From positions 1 through 64,000 of the forward strand of contig NZ_BMHM01000009.1 of NCBI RefSeq assembly GCF_014640815.1: a stretch of 64,000 bases of DNA. Reading direction: 5' to 3'. This document shows positions 17,147 through 25,451 of the stretch, piece by piece. The notes below the pieces were generated by a model. That model was given only the letters and a program-made list of their open reading frames with translations, had not been told where the DNA came from and ran no database searches. The translations under genes and the position numbers were made by a program. The DNA comes from Vreelandella lutescens. GTDB taxonomy: Bacteria > Pseudomonadota > Gammaproteobacteria > Pseudomonadales > Halomonadaceae. Each line of letters begins with the position of its first letter. The stretch's first letter is position 1.

Positions 17147-18247
17147 ATGTACGCTTCTGTTAATCGTTTTGTAAAAGCATTTCCCCATTGGGCAGTCGCC
17201 ATTATCGCGATAGCGTTGGTGTCGTTTTATTGGTTTGTGTGGGCAGAAGAGCGCTACGTCTCCCGAGCAACTGTCGTTTTAGAAAGCCCCCAAGTAGCCA
17301 CGCCAGATATTAGCTTCGCATCGCTACTAGGTGGAGGGGGAGGCGGTAATACGCACGACTTGCTGTTGCTACGTGAGCATTTGTTATCCGTCGATATGCT
17401 ACGGCTCTTGGATGAGCAGTTAGGTATTCGTCAACACTACAGTGAGCACGGCGACTTTTTTGCCAAGCTACGCGACCCTAATGTGCCCATTGAAGACCTC
17501 CACAAATACTACCTGCGCCGAGTAGAGGTAGAGCTAGACGAGTACGCTGGGGTGCTCAATATCCACGTTCAAGGTTACACGCCAGAGTTTGCAAGAGACA
17601 TGGCAGCCCTGCTATTAGATGCTGGCGAAAACCACATGAACGAAATGGGCCACCGGCTAGCAGATGAACAGGTGCGTTTTTTAGAACAGCAAATGGTACG
17701 CCTGGAAGAGCGCTTTGAAGAAACGCGTGCCCAACTGCTCGAATTTCAGAATGAGTACGGCTTAGTATCGCCTACGGCCACGGTCGAAAGCATCAACCAA
17801 GTAGTGGCAACACTGGAAGGCGACTTAGCTCGTTTACAAGCCCAGCGCAATGCTCTAGCCAGCTTCCAAAGCTCACAATCAGCAGAGCTTCGCCAAGTAG
17901 AGCGCAGTATTGCAGCGTTACGCGACCAGATTGTGGAACAGCGCGATCGCCTAGCACAAGCCGCCGGTAACTCGCTCAACCGAGTTTCTGCCGAGTACGA
18001 AACCCTAGAGCTACAAGCCCAGTTCGCCCAGGAAACCTACTCCAGCGCACTGGCCGCCCTTGAAAACACCCGTTTAGAAGCCGCCCGCCAACTCAAGCAA
18101 GTCAGCGTGCTACAAAGCCCACTACTGCCAGAATACCCCACCGAGCCTAACCGCCTATATAACAGCAGCGTCTTCGCCATCATCACCATCTTCCTCGCGT
18201 TCATCCTCAGCATGATCATCATGATCGTCAAAGACCATCGCGATTAG
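17147..18247 (+). CDS. kpsE: Capsule export inner-membrane protein (KpsE-like, PCP family)
   Basis: A 366-residue polysaccharide co-polymerase/export adaptor with one membrane segment at each end (about 14-33 and 340-360), a large periplasmic region with long coiled coil (about 165-320), and the Pro-rich PLLPEYPTEPNRLY before the second helix, as in KpsE, CtrB and BexC. No kinase domain. It links the ABC transporter to the OPX channel. It is 3 bases behind the kpsM-like gene. Confidence 0.9.
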   Translation: MYASVNRFVKAFPHWAVAIIAIALVSFYWFVWAEERYVSRATVVLESPQVATPDISFASLLGGGGGGNTHDLLLLREHLLSVDMLRLLDEQLGIRQHYSEHGDFFAKLRDPNVPIEDLHKYYLRRVEVELDEYAGVLNIHVQGYTPEFARDMAALLLDAGENHMNEMGHRLADEQVRFLEQQMVRLEERFEETRAQLLEFQNEYGLVSPTATVESINQVVATLEGDLARLQAQRNALASFQSSQSAELRQVERSIAALRDQIVEQRDRLAQAAGNSLNRVSAEYETLELQAQFAQETYSSALAALENTRLEAARQLKQVSVLQSPLLPEYPTEPNRLYNSSVFAIITIFLAFILSMIIMIVKDHRD

Positions 18248-18716
18248 AATTGTAGGTGAAGGGTGAAGGGTGAAGGGTGAAGGGTGAAGGGTGAAGGGTG
18301 AATGATGCCGCCACCCCGTAGCGCGGCGTAACGAAAGAGCGAGAGAAACGAGCGAAAGAGGCACCCGCGGAGGGCGGCACCAGCCGCCCCGATTGAGCCA
18401 CCGAATATTAAAGTGCCATTGCAAACCACGGTGCCATCATCGGCAATGCTCACGCGTTGCTTCGCGGGTGCGCTCCGCTTACACCGCGCTACGGGAACAC
18501 CGCCAATGTTATGACGCGTGACACCACCCCGTTTCGCGGCATAACGATCAATCGTGGCAATACTTCAAATGGTGGCAACATCCCGTAGCGCGGCGTAACG
18601 AAAGAGCGAGAGCAACGAGCGAAAGAGGCACCCGCGGAGGGCGGCACCAGCCGCCCCGATAACGCCACCACACGCCCAACGTCTCATCGCTGAAAGAAAG
18701 CACGAAAAGGAATTCA
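18248..18716. repeat. Perfect heptamer array and composite palindromic repeats
   Basis: 18254-18302 holds six exact tandem GGTGAAG heptamers and a seventh GGTGAAT, starting seven bases after the kpsE-like stop codon. Half-units of the palindromic family follow at 18314-18394 and 18592-18668, both with GTAGCGCGGCGTAACG, GAGCGAAAGAGGCACCCGCGG and a GGCGGC-loop-GCCGCC hairpin. Between them, 18452-18502 is an inverted half-unit (GCTTCGCGGGTGCGCTCC to CACCGCGCTACGGG). No gene is seen. Confidence 0.88.
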
Positions 18717-20129
18717 ATGCTCAACATCACCCACCACGGTGGAGCCAAAGGCGTCACCGGAAGCTGCCACCAGCTCACCCTTGATAGCGAACACTCACTG
18801 CTGATCGATTGCGGGCTATTTCAAGGCGAAGACGCAACAGAAGACGCCTTCCAGCAGCTACAAATCGAATTCGATATCAGCACCGTCAAAGCGCTGGTCA
18901 TCACCCATGTACACATCGACCACGTAGGCCGCTTGCCTTACCTATTGGCTGCCGGGTTCAAAGGGCCAATCATCTGCTCCATTCCCTCGGCCAAGCTATT
19001 ACCTCTGGTGATCGAAGACGCGCTAAAAATCGGCTTCACTCGCAACGCGCAATTCATTGAGCGTTTCCAGCAGCAGCTAGAAAGCCAAATCATCAGCGTA
19101 CCCTACGGCAAATGGCACGCCGTGGTAGAAGGCAATATCACCACGCGAGTAAAGCTCAAGCGGGCAGGGCACATTCTCGGCTCCAGCTACGTAGAAGTAG
19201 CGCACCAACACCCCAATGGTGAAAAGGAACGGGTCATCTTCAGCGGCGATTTAGGTGCCCCTTACGCACCGCTACTCCCCGCACCTAAATCCCCCTACGG
19301 CTGCGAACAGCTAGTACTCGAAAGCACCTACGGCGACCGAAACCACCCTGACCGCCGTCAGCGCCGAGCCACGCTGAAACATGCCATCGAGCAAGCACTC
19401 ACTAACGGTGGCACAGTGATGGTGCCTGCTTTCAGCATAGGCCGCACCCAAGAGCTCCTCTACGAGCTGGAAGGCATCATTTATGACGCCGGACGCAACG
19501 CCAAACGCGGTCTACCCAAAAGCCAATGGCAAGCGCTAGAAATTATCGTCGATTCACCGCTCGCCGCACGCTTCACTCAGGTATACCGCCAGCTAAAACC
19601 CTACTGGGATAACGAAGCCCAGCGCCGCCTACGCAGCGGCCGCCACCCGCTCAACTTCGATAACCTCTACACCGTAGAAAGCCACGAAGCTCACGAGCAA
19701 ACGGTAGCGTATTTAGCCAACACAGGCCGCCCAGCCGTAGTGATCGCCGCCAGTGGCATGTGCGCAGGCGGGCGCATTATGAACTACCTAAAAGCCATGC
19801 TAGGGGATGAACGCCACCAAGTTCTGTTTGTCGGCTACCAAGGCGCAGGCACCCCAGGCCGCGCTATTCAGCAATACGGCCCGCGTGGTGGTTGGGTAGA
19901 AATAGACGGCCAGCGCTTTGACATCAAAGCAGGGGTCACCTCCATCAGCGGCTACTCCGCCCACGCCGACCAAAAAGGCCTGCTCAACTTCGTCAAACGC
20001 ATGCGCCGCTGGCCCCACACCATTCATTTGGTACACGGCGAACAAACCGCCCGCAGCGCGCTCAAACGTGAGTTGGAAGCAATGTACGCACGTAAAGGCA
20101 GGGGGGTGAAAGTGGTGAATGGTGAGTAG
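18717..20129 (+). CDS. Metallo-beta-lactamase fold beta-CASP protein (RNA-processing type)
   Basis: A 470-residue cytoplasmic protein. The zinc-binding HVHIDH (H64, H66, D68, H69), the FSGDLGAP aspartate and His-containing C-terminal motifs YSAHAD and LVHGEQ match the beta-CASP/CPSF-like group that includes nucleases acting on RNA. A catalytic role on RNA is inferred from family, not shown. RBS AAAAGGAATT. Its place between kpsE-like and kpsT-like genes is unusual, and it is bracketed by repeats on both sides, as if inserted. The last codons (VKVVNGE) are read from a heptamer-like stretch, so the repeat seems to have rewritten the gene's end. Confidence 0.88.
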   Translation: MLNITHHGGAKGVTGSCHQLTLDSEHSLLIDCGLFQGEDATEDAFQQLQIEFDISTVKALVITHVHIDHVGRLPYLLAAGFKGPIICSIPSAKLLPLVIEDALKIGFTRNAQFIERFQQQLESQIISVPYGKWHAVVEGNITTRVKLKRAGHILGSSYVEVAHQHPNGEKERVIFSGDLGAPYAPLLPAPKSPYGCEQLVLESTYGDRNHPDRRQRRATLKHAIEQALTNGGTVMVPAFSIGRTQELLYELEGIIYDAGRNAKRGLPKSQWQALEIIVDSPLAARFTQVYRQLKPYWDNEAQRRLRSGRHPLNFDNLYTVESHEAHEQTVAYLANTGRPAVVIAASGMCAGGRIMNYLKAMLGDERHQVLFVGYQGAGTPGRAIQQYGPRGGWVEIDGQRFDIKAGVTSISGYSAHADQKGLLNFVKRMRRWPHTIHLVHGEQTARSALKRELEAMYARKGRGVKVVNGE

Positions 20130-20726
20130 CACCAACCTCGTTTCGCGGCATAACCAACAATCGCGGCAACACCTCGAATGGCAGCAACCACCCCGTAGCG
20201 CGGCGTAACGAAAGAGCGAGAGCAACGAGCGAAAGAGGCACCCGCGGAGGCGGCGCTAGCCGCCCCGATCGAGCCACGGTGATTGATCAAACCCCGGTGG
20301 CATATTCGGCACCCCTGGCGGGGTGCTTCGCGGGTGCGCTATCGCTTACACCGCGCTACGGGAACATAGCCAACGTTAGAACCTTGCAGTCCCCGTAGTG
20401 CGGCGTAACGAAAGAGCGAGAGCAACGAGCGAAAGAGGCACCCGCGGAGGCGGCGCTAGCCGCCCCGATCGAGCCACGGTGATTGATCAAACCCCGGTGG
20501 CATATTCGGCACCCCTGGCGGGGTGCTTCGCGGGTGCGCTATCGCTTACACCGCGCTACGGGAACATAGCCAACGTTAGAACCTTGCAGTCCCCGTAGCG
20601 CGGCGTAACGAAAGAGCGAGAGTAACGAGCGAAAGAGGCACCCGCGGAGGGCGGCGCTAGCCGCCCTGATAACGCCACCACTCCGCATAGAAACCGCATC
20701 GACACATCATCGGCTACTAACCCAAA
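20107..20726. repeat. Two near-identical 200-bp tandem repeats plus a third half-unit
   Basis: Unit 1 is 20191-20390, unit 2 is 20391-20590, and a truncated third is 20591-20672. Units 1 and 2 appear to differ by a single base in the core (GTAGCGCGG versus GTAGTGCGG). Each runs from CCCCGTAGCGCGGCGTAACG through the GGCGGCGCTAGCCGCC hairpin to the inverted half ending CACCGCGCTACGGG, then a spacer ending ACCTTGCAGT. Upstream, 20107-20130 is heptamer-like and overlaps the end of the preceding gene. No gene is seen. Confidence 0.92.
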
Positions 20727-21599
20727 ATGATTGAAATAAAGAACCTCTATAAGCGCTACCACAACCATCACGGTAGCGATTGGGTGCTCAAGGATATCAA
20801 CGTCACCATTCCCCAAGGGGTCAGCGTAGGCTTGATTGGTGCTAACGGTGCGGGTAAATCCACACTGTTGCGTCTGATCGCCGGTATGGATTCACCAGAG
20901 CGTGGTGAAGTGATCCGCCATAGCCGGGTTTCCTGGCCAGTCGGGCTATCCGGTGGAATGCAAGGCAACATGACCGGGCGACAAAACGTCAAATTCGTTG
21001 CCCGTGTGCAAGGCAGTGGCCCGGAAGAAGTAAAGCGCGTTATTAAGTTTGTAGAGGAGTTTGCTGAAATAGGCCCCGCCTTTGATGAGCCCATTCGCAC
21101 CTACTCATCGGGCATGAAGTCGCGTATTTCATTTGGCCTTTCCCTGGCATTTGATTTTGACGTCTATATTTCCGACGAAGCCACCGCCGTAGGCGACCGC
21201 GCATTTAAAGAAAAAGCCAAAAATCTGTTTCAATCAAAAATAGGCGTGTCATCGCTCATTATGGTGTCCCACTCAGAAGGCATTTTGAAAGACCTCTGCC
21301 AAGCAGGGCTCTACATCAAAAAAGGCCAAGCCTTCTGGTACGACGATATTAACGATGCCATCGCCGCTTATCACGTCGATAGTGATCAGAAAAAGCGCAG
21401 CGCCGACTTCCCTAAAGACCCCAAAGGCGCACGTCAGTATCTACAGTCCTGCCATGCGGATTTAAAAGCCGCCCAAGAACGCCTAGCGAATGCAAAAGAG
21501 CAGGGCGATACAAAAGAGATAGCCGAAGCCAAGAAAGCCGTGCAAGACGCAGGCAGCCGGGCCAAAGAAGCCCGCGCGCATCTTGAAACCCTTCGCTAA
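20727..21599 (+). CDS. kpsT: Capsule polysaccharide ABC transporter ATP-binding protein (KpsT-like)
   Basis: A 290-residue ATPase that would energise the KpsM-like permease. Walker A is GANGAGKST at 38-46, the signature is the degenerate YSSGMKSR typical of KpsT/Wzt rather than LSGGQ, and Walker B is DVYISDEATAVGD. It is about 70 residues longer than E. coli KpsT. The extra C-terminus (about 222-290) is a charged helical segment rich in Lys, Glu and Ala, not a Wzt-type beta-sandwich. It is separated from kpsM by kpsE, the beta-CASP gene and repeats. rfbB follows after 34 bases. Confidence 0.91.
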   Translation: MIEIKNLYKRYHNHHGSDWVLKDINVTIPQGVSVGLIGANGAGKSTLLRLIAGMDSPERGEVIRHSRVSWPVGLSGGMQGNMTGRQNVKFVARVQGSGPEEVKRVIKFVEEFAEIGPAFDEPIRTYSSGMKSRISFGLSLAFDFDVYISDEATAVGDRAFKEKAKNLFQSKIGVSSLIMVSHSEGILKDLCQAGLYIKKGQAFWYDDINDAIAAYHVDSDQKKRSADFPKDPKGARQYLQSCHADLKAAQERLANAKEQGDTKEIAEAKKAVQDAGSRAKEARAHLETLR

Positions 21600-21633
21600 G
21601 TTTGCCGCTCATCACGCACAAAAGTAGGAAGTA

Positions 21634-22764
21634 ATGCACAGCAAAACGTTTTTAATTACCGGTGGCGCAGGGTTTATTGGTTCAGCCGTCGTACGCGAAC
21701 TCATCCATAGCACTCAACACCGAGTGATCAACGTCGATAAGCTCACCTATGCTGGCAATTTAGAATCGCTAGCCATGGTAAAAAGCAGTGAGCGCTACAC
21801 CTTTGTGCAGGCCGATATTTGCGATGCACCCGCCATGCAGCGGCTGTTTGATGGGTACCAGCCCGATATCGTGATGCACCTAGCGGCCGAAAGCCACGTA
21901 GACCGTTCCATCGACGGCCCCGCCGAGTTTATCCAAACCAACGTGGTAGGCACCGCGGTACTGCTGGAAGCCGCCCGTGCTTATTGGAAAGCGCTTCAAG
22001 CAACGAACGCCACCAAAGCCAACGCCTTCCGCTTTCACCACATCTCCACTGATGAAGTATACGGTGACTTAGAAGGCACCGATGATCTCTTCACAGAGAC
22101 AACACCCTACGCACCCAGCTCGCCTTACTCCGCCAGCAAGGCAAGCTCAGACCACCTAGTACGCGCTTGGCAGCGCACCTACGGGCTGCCCACGCTGGTC
22201 ACCAACTGCTCGAACAACTACGGCCCTTACCATTTTCCGGAAAAGCTCATCCCGCTGATGATCTTGAATGCCCTCGCGGGCAAGCCCCTACCGGTATACG
22301 GCAACGGGCAACAAATCCGCGACTGGCTCTACGTAGAAGACCACGCCCGCGCCCTCATCCAAGTGGCCGTAGAAGGCCAAGTAGGCGAGACCTACAACAT
22401 CGGCGGGCATAACGAACAAACGAACTTACACGTCGTAGAAACCATCTGTGACATCCTGGACGAGCTGGTGCCCCTACAGGCAAACGAGAGCACACAAGAC
22501 ACCACTCACCACTCACCACTCACGACTCACGACTCACCATTCACCACTTACAAACAACTAATCACGTTTGTAACAGACCGCCCAGGCCACGACGTACGCT
22601 ACGCCATCGACGCCAGCAAAATCGAACGCGAACTCGGCTGGAAGCCAGCAGAAACCTTCGAAACTGGCCTGCGTAAAACCGTGGAGTGGTACCTCGCCAA
22701 CGAAACTTGGTGGAAACGCGTACAAGACGGCAGCTACCAAGGCCAACGCCTCGGCAGCCTATAA
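21634..22764 (+). CDS. rfbB: dTDP-glucose 4,6-dehydratase with in-frame repeat insertion
   Basis: Second step of dTDP-L-rhamnose synthesis: dTDP-glucose to dTDP-4-keto-6-deoxyglucose. The 376-residue SDR protein has [11 protein letters not shown] at 10-20, the catalytic STDEVYG at 138-144 and the YSASK pair at 165-169. It is about 20 residues longer than usual. The excess is at about 286-306, between DELVP and [13 protein letters not shown], where it reads [19 protein letters not shown]. This is the heptamer repeat translated in frame. RBS AGGAAG. Followed by rfbD, rfbA and rfbC. Confidence 0.95.
   Translation: MHSKTFLITGGAGFIGSAVVRELIHSTQHRVINVDKLTYAGNLESLAMVKSSERYTFVQADICDAPAMQRLFDGYQPDIVMHLAAESHVDRSIDGPAEFIQTNVVGTAVLLEAARAYWKALQATNATKANAFRFHHISTDEVYGDLEGTDDLFTETTPYAPSSPYSASKASSDHLVRAWQRTYGLPTLVTNCSNNYGPYHFPEKLIPLMILNALAGKPLPVYGNGQQIRDWLYVEDHARALIQVAVEGQVGETYNIGGHNEQTNLHVVETICDILDELVPLQANESTQDTTHHSPLTTHDSPFTTYKQLITFVTDRPGHDVRYAIDASKIERELGWKPAETFETGLRKTVEWYLANETWWKRVQDGSYQGQRLGSL
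22498..22551. repeat. Heptamer repeat inside rfbB coding sequence
   Basis: Degenerate tandem CACTCAC/GACTCAC/CATTCAC heptamers, read in frame. They fall where dehydratases of this family have a variable loop before the DRPGHD motif. Confidence 0.9.
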
Positions 22765-22776
22765 GGAGTGAGCGCC

Positions 22777-23778
22777 ATGACCCCTGACCACTCACAACTC
22801 AGCACTCACAACTCACAACTTACCACTCACCATTCACCATTCACCCCTCACAATTTACCATTTACTATTCTCATCACCGGCGGTAATGGCCAAGTAGGTT
22901 TTGAACTACAGCGCCAGTTTGCCCCATGGGGCACTATCCTTGCCCCTACACGGCAAGCGCTCGATTTAACCAATGCTCAAGCCGTAGATGATTATCTTGC
23001 CCAGCACCAACCCGCGCTGATTCTGAATGCCGCCGCCTACACCGCGGTAGACAAAGCCGAAAGCGAGCCAGAACAAGCCAGGCGCCTGAATGCTGAGTTA
23101 CCCGCACAGCTAGCGGCATACGCGGCTAAGCAGGGCATCACGCTGGTGCACTATTCAACCGACTACGTGTACCCCGGCAACGGCGAAACCCCCTGGCAGG
23201 AAGATAGCCCCACCGCGCCGCTAAGCATTTACGGGCAAACCAAGTTAGAAGGGGATGAAGCGGTTACTCAAAGCGGTGCGCACCACCTGATTTTTCGCAC
23301 CAGTTGGGTATACGCCGCCCGTGGCAACAACTTTATGAAAACCATGCTGCGCCTGGGCCACAAGCGCGAAACGCTCAACATCGTCAACGACCAAATAGGC
23401 GCGCCCACGCCAGCACGCCTAATCGCCCAAATCAGCGCGTTAGCCTTTACTCCTCACGCCTCACGTCTCACGCCTGGCCATTCACCCCTCACCCCTTACC
23501 TTTCATCAGGGGTTTACCATCTAGCCACGCAGGGCGAAACCAGCTGGCACGGCCTCGCCAGTGAAATTTTTAAACAGGCCGCCCAGCGGCAGGTAGAGCT
23601 TGCCATTACGCCTGAAAACACCCAAGGCATCACCACCGCCCAGTACCCAACACCCGCCAAGCGCCCGTTAAACTCACGCTTAGCGCTGAGTAAATTAGAG
23701 CGGGCATTAGGCATCACCCTGCCTACTTGGCAAAGCCAGCTAGCGCTAACGCTTCAAGAGCATCTGGAACATTACTAA
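22777..23778 (+). CDS. rfbD: dTDP-4-dehydrorhamnose reductase with repeat-encoded N-terminus and loop
   Basis: Final NAD(P)H reduction to dTDP-L-rhamnose. From the ATG at 22777 (AAGGAG at 22763-22768) the protein is 333 residues, about 35-45 longer than typical. Residues 3-30 are a His/Ser/Thr/Leu/Gln-rich leader read from heptamer repeats, and the NAD motif GGNGQVG only starts at 35. A second repeat-encoded insert is near 224-243, before SSGVYHLATQGETSWHG. Core motifs are intact (STDYVYPG, the YxxxK in IYGQTK). No other ATG, GTG or TTG occurs in frame between 22777 and the NAD motif, so the leader is very probably translated. Confidence 0.94.
   Translation: MTPDHSQLSTHNSQLTTHHSPFTPHNLPFTILITGGNGQVGFELQRQFAPWGTILAPTRQALDLTNAQAVDDYLAQHQPALILNAAAYTAVDKAESEPEQARRLNAELPAQLAAYAAKQGITLVHYSTDYVYPGNGETPWQEDSPTAPLSIYGQTKLEGDEAVTQSGAHHLIFRTSWVYAARGNNFMKTMLRLGHKRETLNIVNDQIGAPTPARLIAQISALAFTPHASRLTPGHSPLTPYLSSGVYHLATQGETSWHGLASEIFKQAAQRQVELAITPENTQGITTAQYPTPAKRPLNSRLALSKLERALGITLPTWQSQLALTLQEHLEHY
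22780..22866. repeat. Heptamer repeat array forming the 5' end of rfbD
   Basis: Tandem, imperfect CACTCAC/AACTCAC/CATTCAC heptamers directly after the start codon of rfbD, in frame throughout. Confidence 0.92.
23446..23505. repeat. Degenerate heptamer repeat inside rfbD
   Basis: CCTCACG/TCTCACG/ATTCACC/CCTCACC type heptamers, in frame. They replace or extend the loop before the SGVYHL motif of the reductase. Confidence 0.85.
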
Positions 23779-23864
23779 GCCACGGAAAGCACTGAAAAAA
23801 CGGAAAAAATTCTGTTAATTTTCTCCTTTAATGTCATCCGTGCTATCAGTGAGTATCCGTGGCT
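23778..23864. repeat. Imperfect inverted repeat between rfbD and rfbA
   Basis: The arms begin AGCCACGGAAAGCACTGA at 23778 and end with the complementary TCAGTGAGTATCCGTGGCT at 23846-23864, about 15 of 19 positions pairing. The left arm overlaps the rfbD stop codon and the right arm ends six bases before an in-frame ATG of rfbA. It resembles intergenic repeat hairpins more than a terminator, since no T-run follows. Confidence 0.75.
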
Positions 23865-23887
23865 AAAAAATGAATAAAGAGACCCCA

Positions 23888-24778
23888 ATGAGTCAAAGCA
23901 CACCCAGAAAAGGCATTATTCTTGCCGGTGGCTCAGGCACACGCCTGCACCCCATTACTCGGGGCGTTTCCAAGCAACTGCTGCCTATTTACGACAAACC
24001 GATGATCTATTACCCGATCTCGGTGCTCATGCTGGCCGGCATCCGGGAAATTCTCATTATTTCCACGCCTGAAGATTTGCCCCAATATCAAAACCTATTG
24101 GGTAGCGGGGAAGACTTCGGCCTGCACTTTGAATACGCCGAACAGGCCAACCCCGATGGCTTAGCCCAGGCATTCATCATTGGTGAGCACTTCATCGGAG
24201 AAAGCCCAGTATGCCTAGTGCTAGGCGACAACATCTTCCACGGCCAGCACTTCTCTGATCAGCTAAAGCGAGCCAGCGCACACACCAGCGGTGCCACCGT
24301 ATTTGGCTATTTAGTCAAAGACCCTGAACGCTTTGGCGTGGTGGAGTTTGATGAGTCAGGCAAAGCCATCTCAATAGAAGAGAAACCCAAAAAGCCAAAG
24401 TCCGCCTACGCGGTCACTGGGCTCTACTTCTACGATAACGACGTGGTCGAGATCGCCAAACAGGTCAAGCCCTCTGAGCGTGGCGAGCTAGAAATTACCA
24501 GCGTGAATAACGCCTACCTACAGCGGGGCGATTTACGCGTAGAGCGCCTAGGCCGAGGCTTCGCCTGGTTAGACACCGGCACCCACGATAGCCTCTTGGA
24601 AGCCAGTCAATACGTACAAACCATTGAGCACCGCCAAGGCCTGAAAATTGCCTGCCTAGAAGAAATTGCCTGGCAGCAAGGCTGGATCACCAGCGAACAG
24701 CTAGCCCACTTGGCCAAACCACTAGCCAAAACTCAATACGGCCAATACCTCCAGCGCCTTTTAAAAGGTAAAAAGTGA
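23888..24778 (+). CDS. rfbA: Glucose-1-phosphate thymidylyltransferase
   Basis: Makes dTDP-glucose from dTTP and glucose-1-P, the entry to the dTDP-rhamnose pathway. The nucleotide-binding signature [17 protein letters not shown] starts near residue 8, followed by [15 protein letters not shown] and LGDNIFHG. The 296-residue length is normal. The ATG at 23888 with AAAGAGA upstream is preferred; an in-frame ATG at 23870 lies at the edge of the inverted repeat. The order rfbB-D-A-C is a common arrangement. Confidence 0.95.
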   Translation: MSQSTPRKGIILAGGSGTRLHPITRGVSKQLLPIYDKPMIYYPISVLMLAGIREILIISTPEDLPQYQNLLGSGEDFGLHFEYAEQANPDGLAQAFIIGEHFIGESPVCLVLGDNIFHGQHFSDQLKRASAHTSGATVFGYLVKDPERFGVVEFDESGKAISIEEKPKKPKSAYAVTGLYFYDNDVVEIAKQVKPSERGELEITSVNNAYLQRGDLRVERLGRGFAWLDTGTHDSLLEASQYVQTIEHRQGLKIACLEEIAWQQGWITSEQLAHLAKPLAKTQYGQYLQRLLKGKK

Positions 24779-24782
24779 TTTT

Positions 24783-24895
24783 TAATGAGTGAATGGTGAA
24801 TAGGTAATAGTGAATAGTGAATAGTAGGAAACCACTCACCACTCACCACTCACCACTCACCACTCACCATTCACCATTCACCATTCACGGCTCTT
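24783..24895. repeat. Heptamer repeats in both orientations upstream of rfbC
   Basis: 24783-24825 reads as GTGAATG-type units (GTGAATGGTGAATAGGTAATAGTGAATAG), and 24832-24892 as the complementary CACTCAC/CATTCAC type, eight to nine units. The two blocks can pair into a hairpin. They fill almost the whole rfbA-rfbC gap. Confidence 0.92.
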
Positions 24896-24897
24896 TA

Positions 24898-25446
24898 ATG
24901 AAATACGAAAAACTCGCCATTCCTGATGTTGTTCTGCTGACCCCGCAAGTGTTTGGGGATGAGCGCGGTTTCTTCATGGAAACCTTTCGTCAAAGCGAAT
25001 TTGAAACACACTGCGGCCCCTATCAGTTCGTGCAAGACAACCACAGCAAATCCAAGCAGGGCATACTGCGTGGGCTGCACTACCAACACCAACACCCCCA
25101 AGGCAAGCTTGTGCGCGTTACGCAAGGTGATGTGTTCGATGTGGCCGTGGATATGCGCAAAAGCTCGGCCACTTTCGGCCAGTGGGTAGGCGCGCACTTA
25201 AGTGCAGAAAACAAACAAATGCTATGGGTGCCACCGGGCTTTGCCCACGGCTTCTATGTCACGAGTGAAGAAGCAGAGTTCCAATACAAGTGCACCGACT
25301 ACTACGCCCCAGGCGATGAAGTCTCGGTACGTTGGGATGACCCAGCCCTCGCCATCACATGGCCACTCGTGAACCAACAGCCGCCCGCCCTTTCCGCCAA
25401 AGATGCGCAAGGGCTTAGCGTGAACGAAGCGCCCTATTTTAAGTAA
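24898..25446 (+). CDS. rfbC: dTDP-4-dehydrorhamnose 3,5-epimerase
   Basis: Cupin-fold epimerase of the dTDP-rhamnose pathway, 182 residues, normal length. Visible motifs are DERGFFMETF, NHSKSKQGILRGLHYQ with the catalytic His, and WVPPGFAHGFYV. The ATG at 24898 gives a family-typical start (MKYEKLAIPDVVLLTP), although no clear ribosome-binding site precedes it. An in-frame GTG at 24817 would add 27 repeat-encoded residues, as happened in rfbD, and cannot be excluded. Confidence 0.94.
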   Translation: MKYEKLAIPDVVLLTPQVFGDERGFFMETFRQSEFETHCGPYQFVQDNHSKSKQGILRGLHYQHQHPQGKLVRVTQGDVFDVAVDMRKSSATFGQWVGAHLSAENKQMLWVPPGFAHGFYVTSEEAEFQYKCTDYYAPGDEVSVRWDDPALAITWPLVNQQPPALSAKDAQGLSVNEAPYFK

Positions 25447-25451
25447 ACCAA

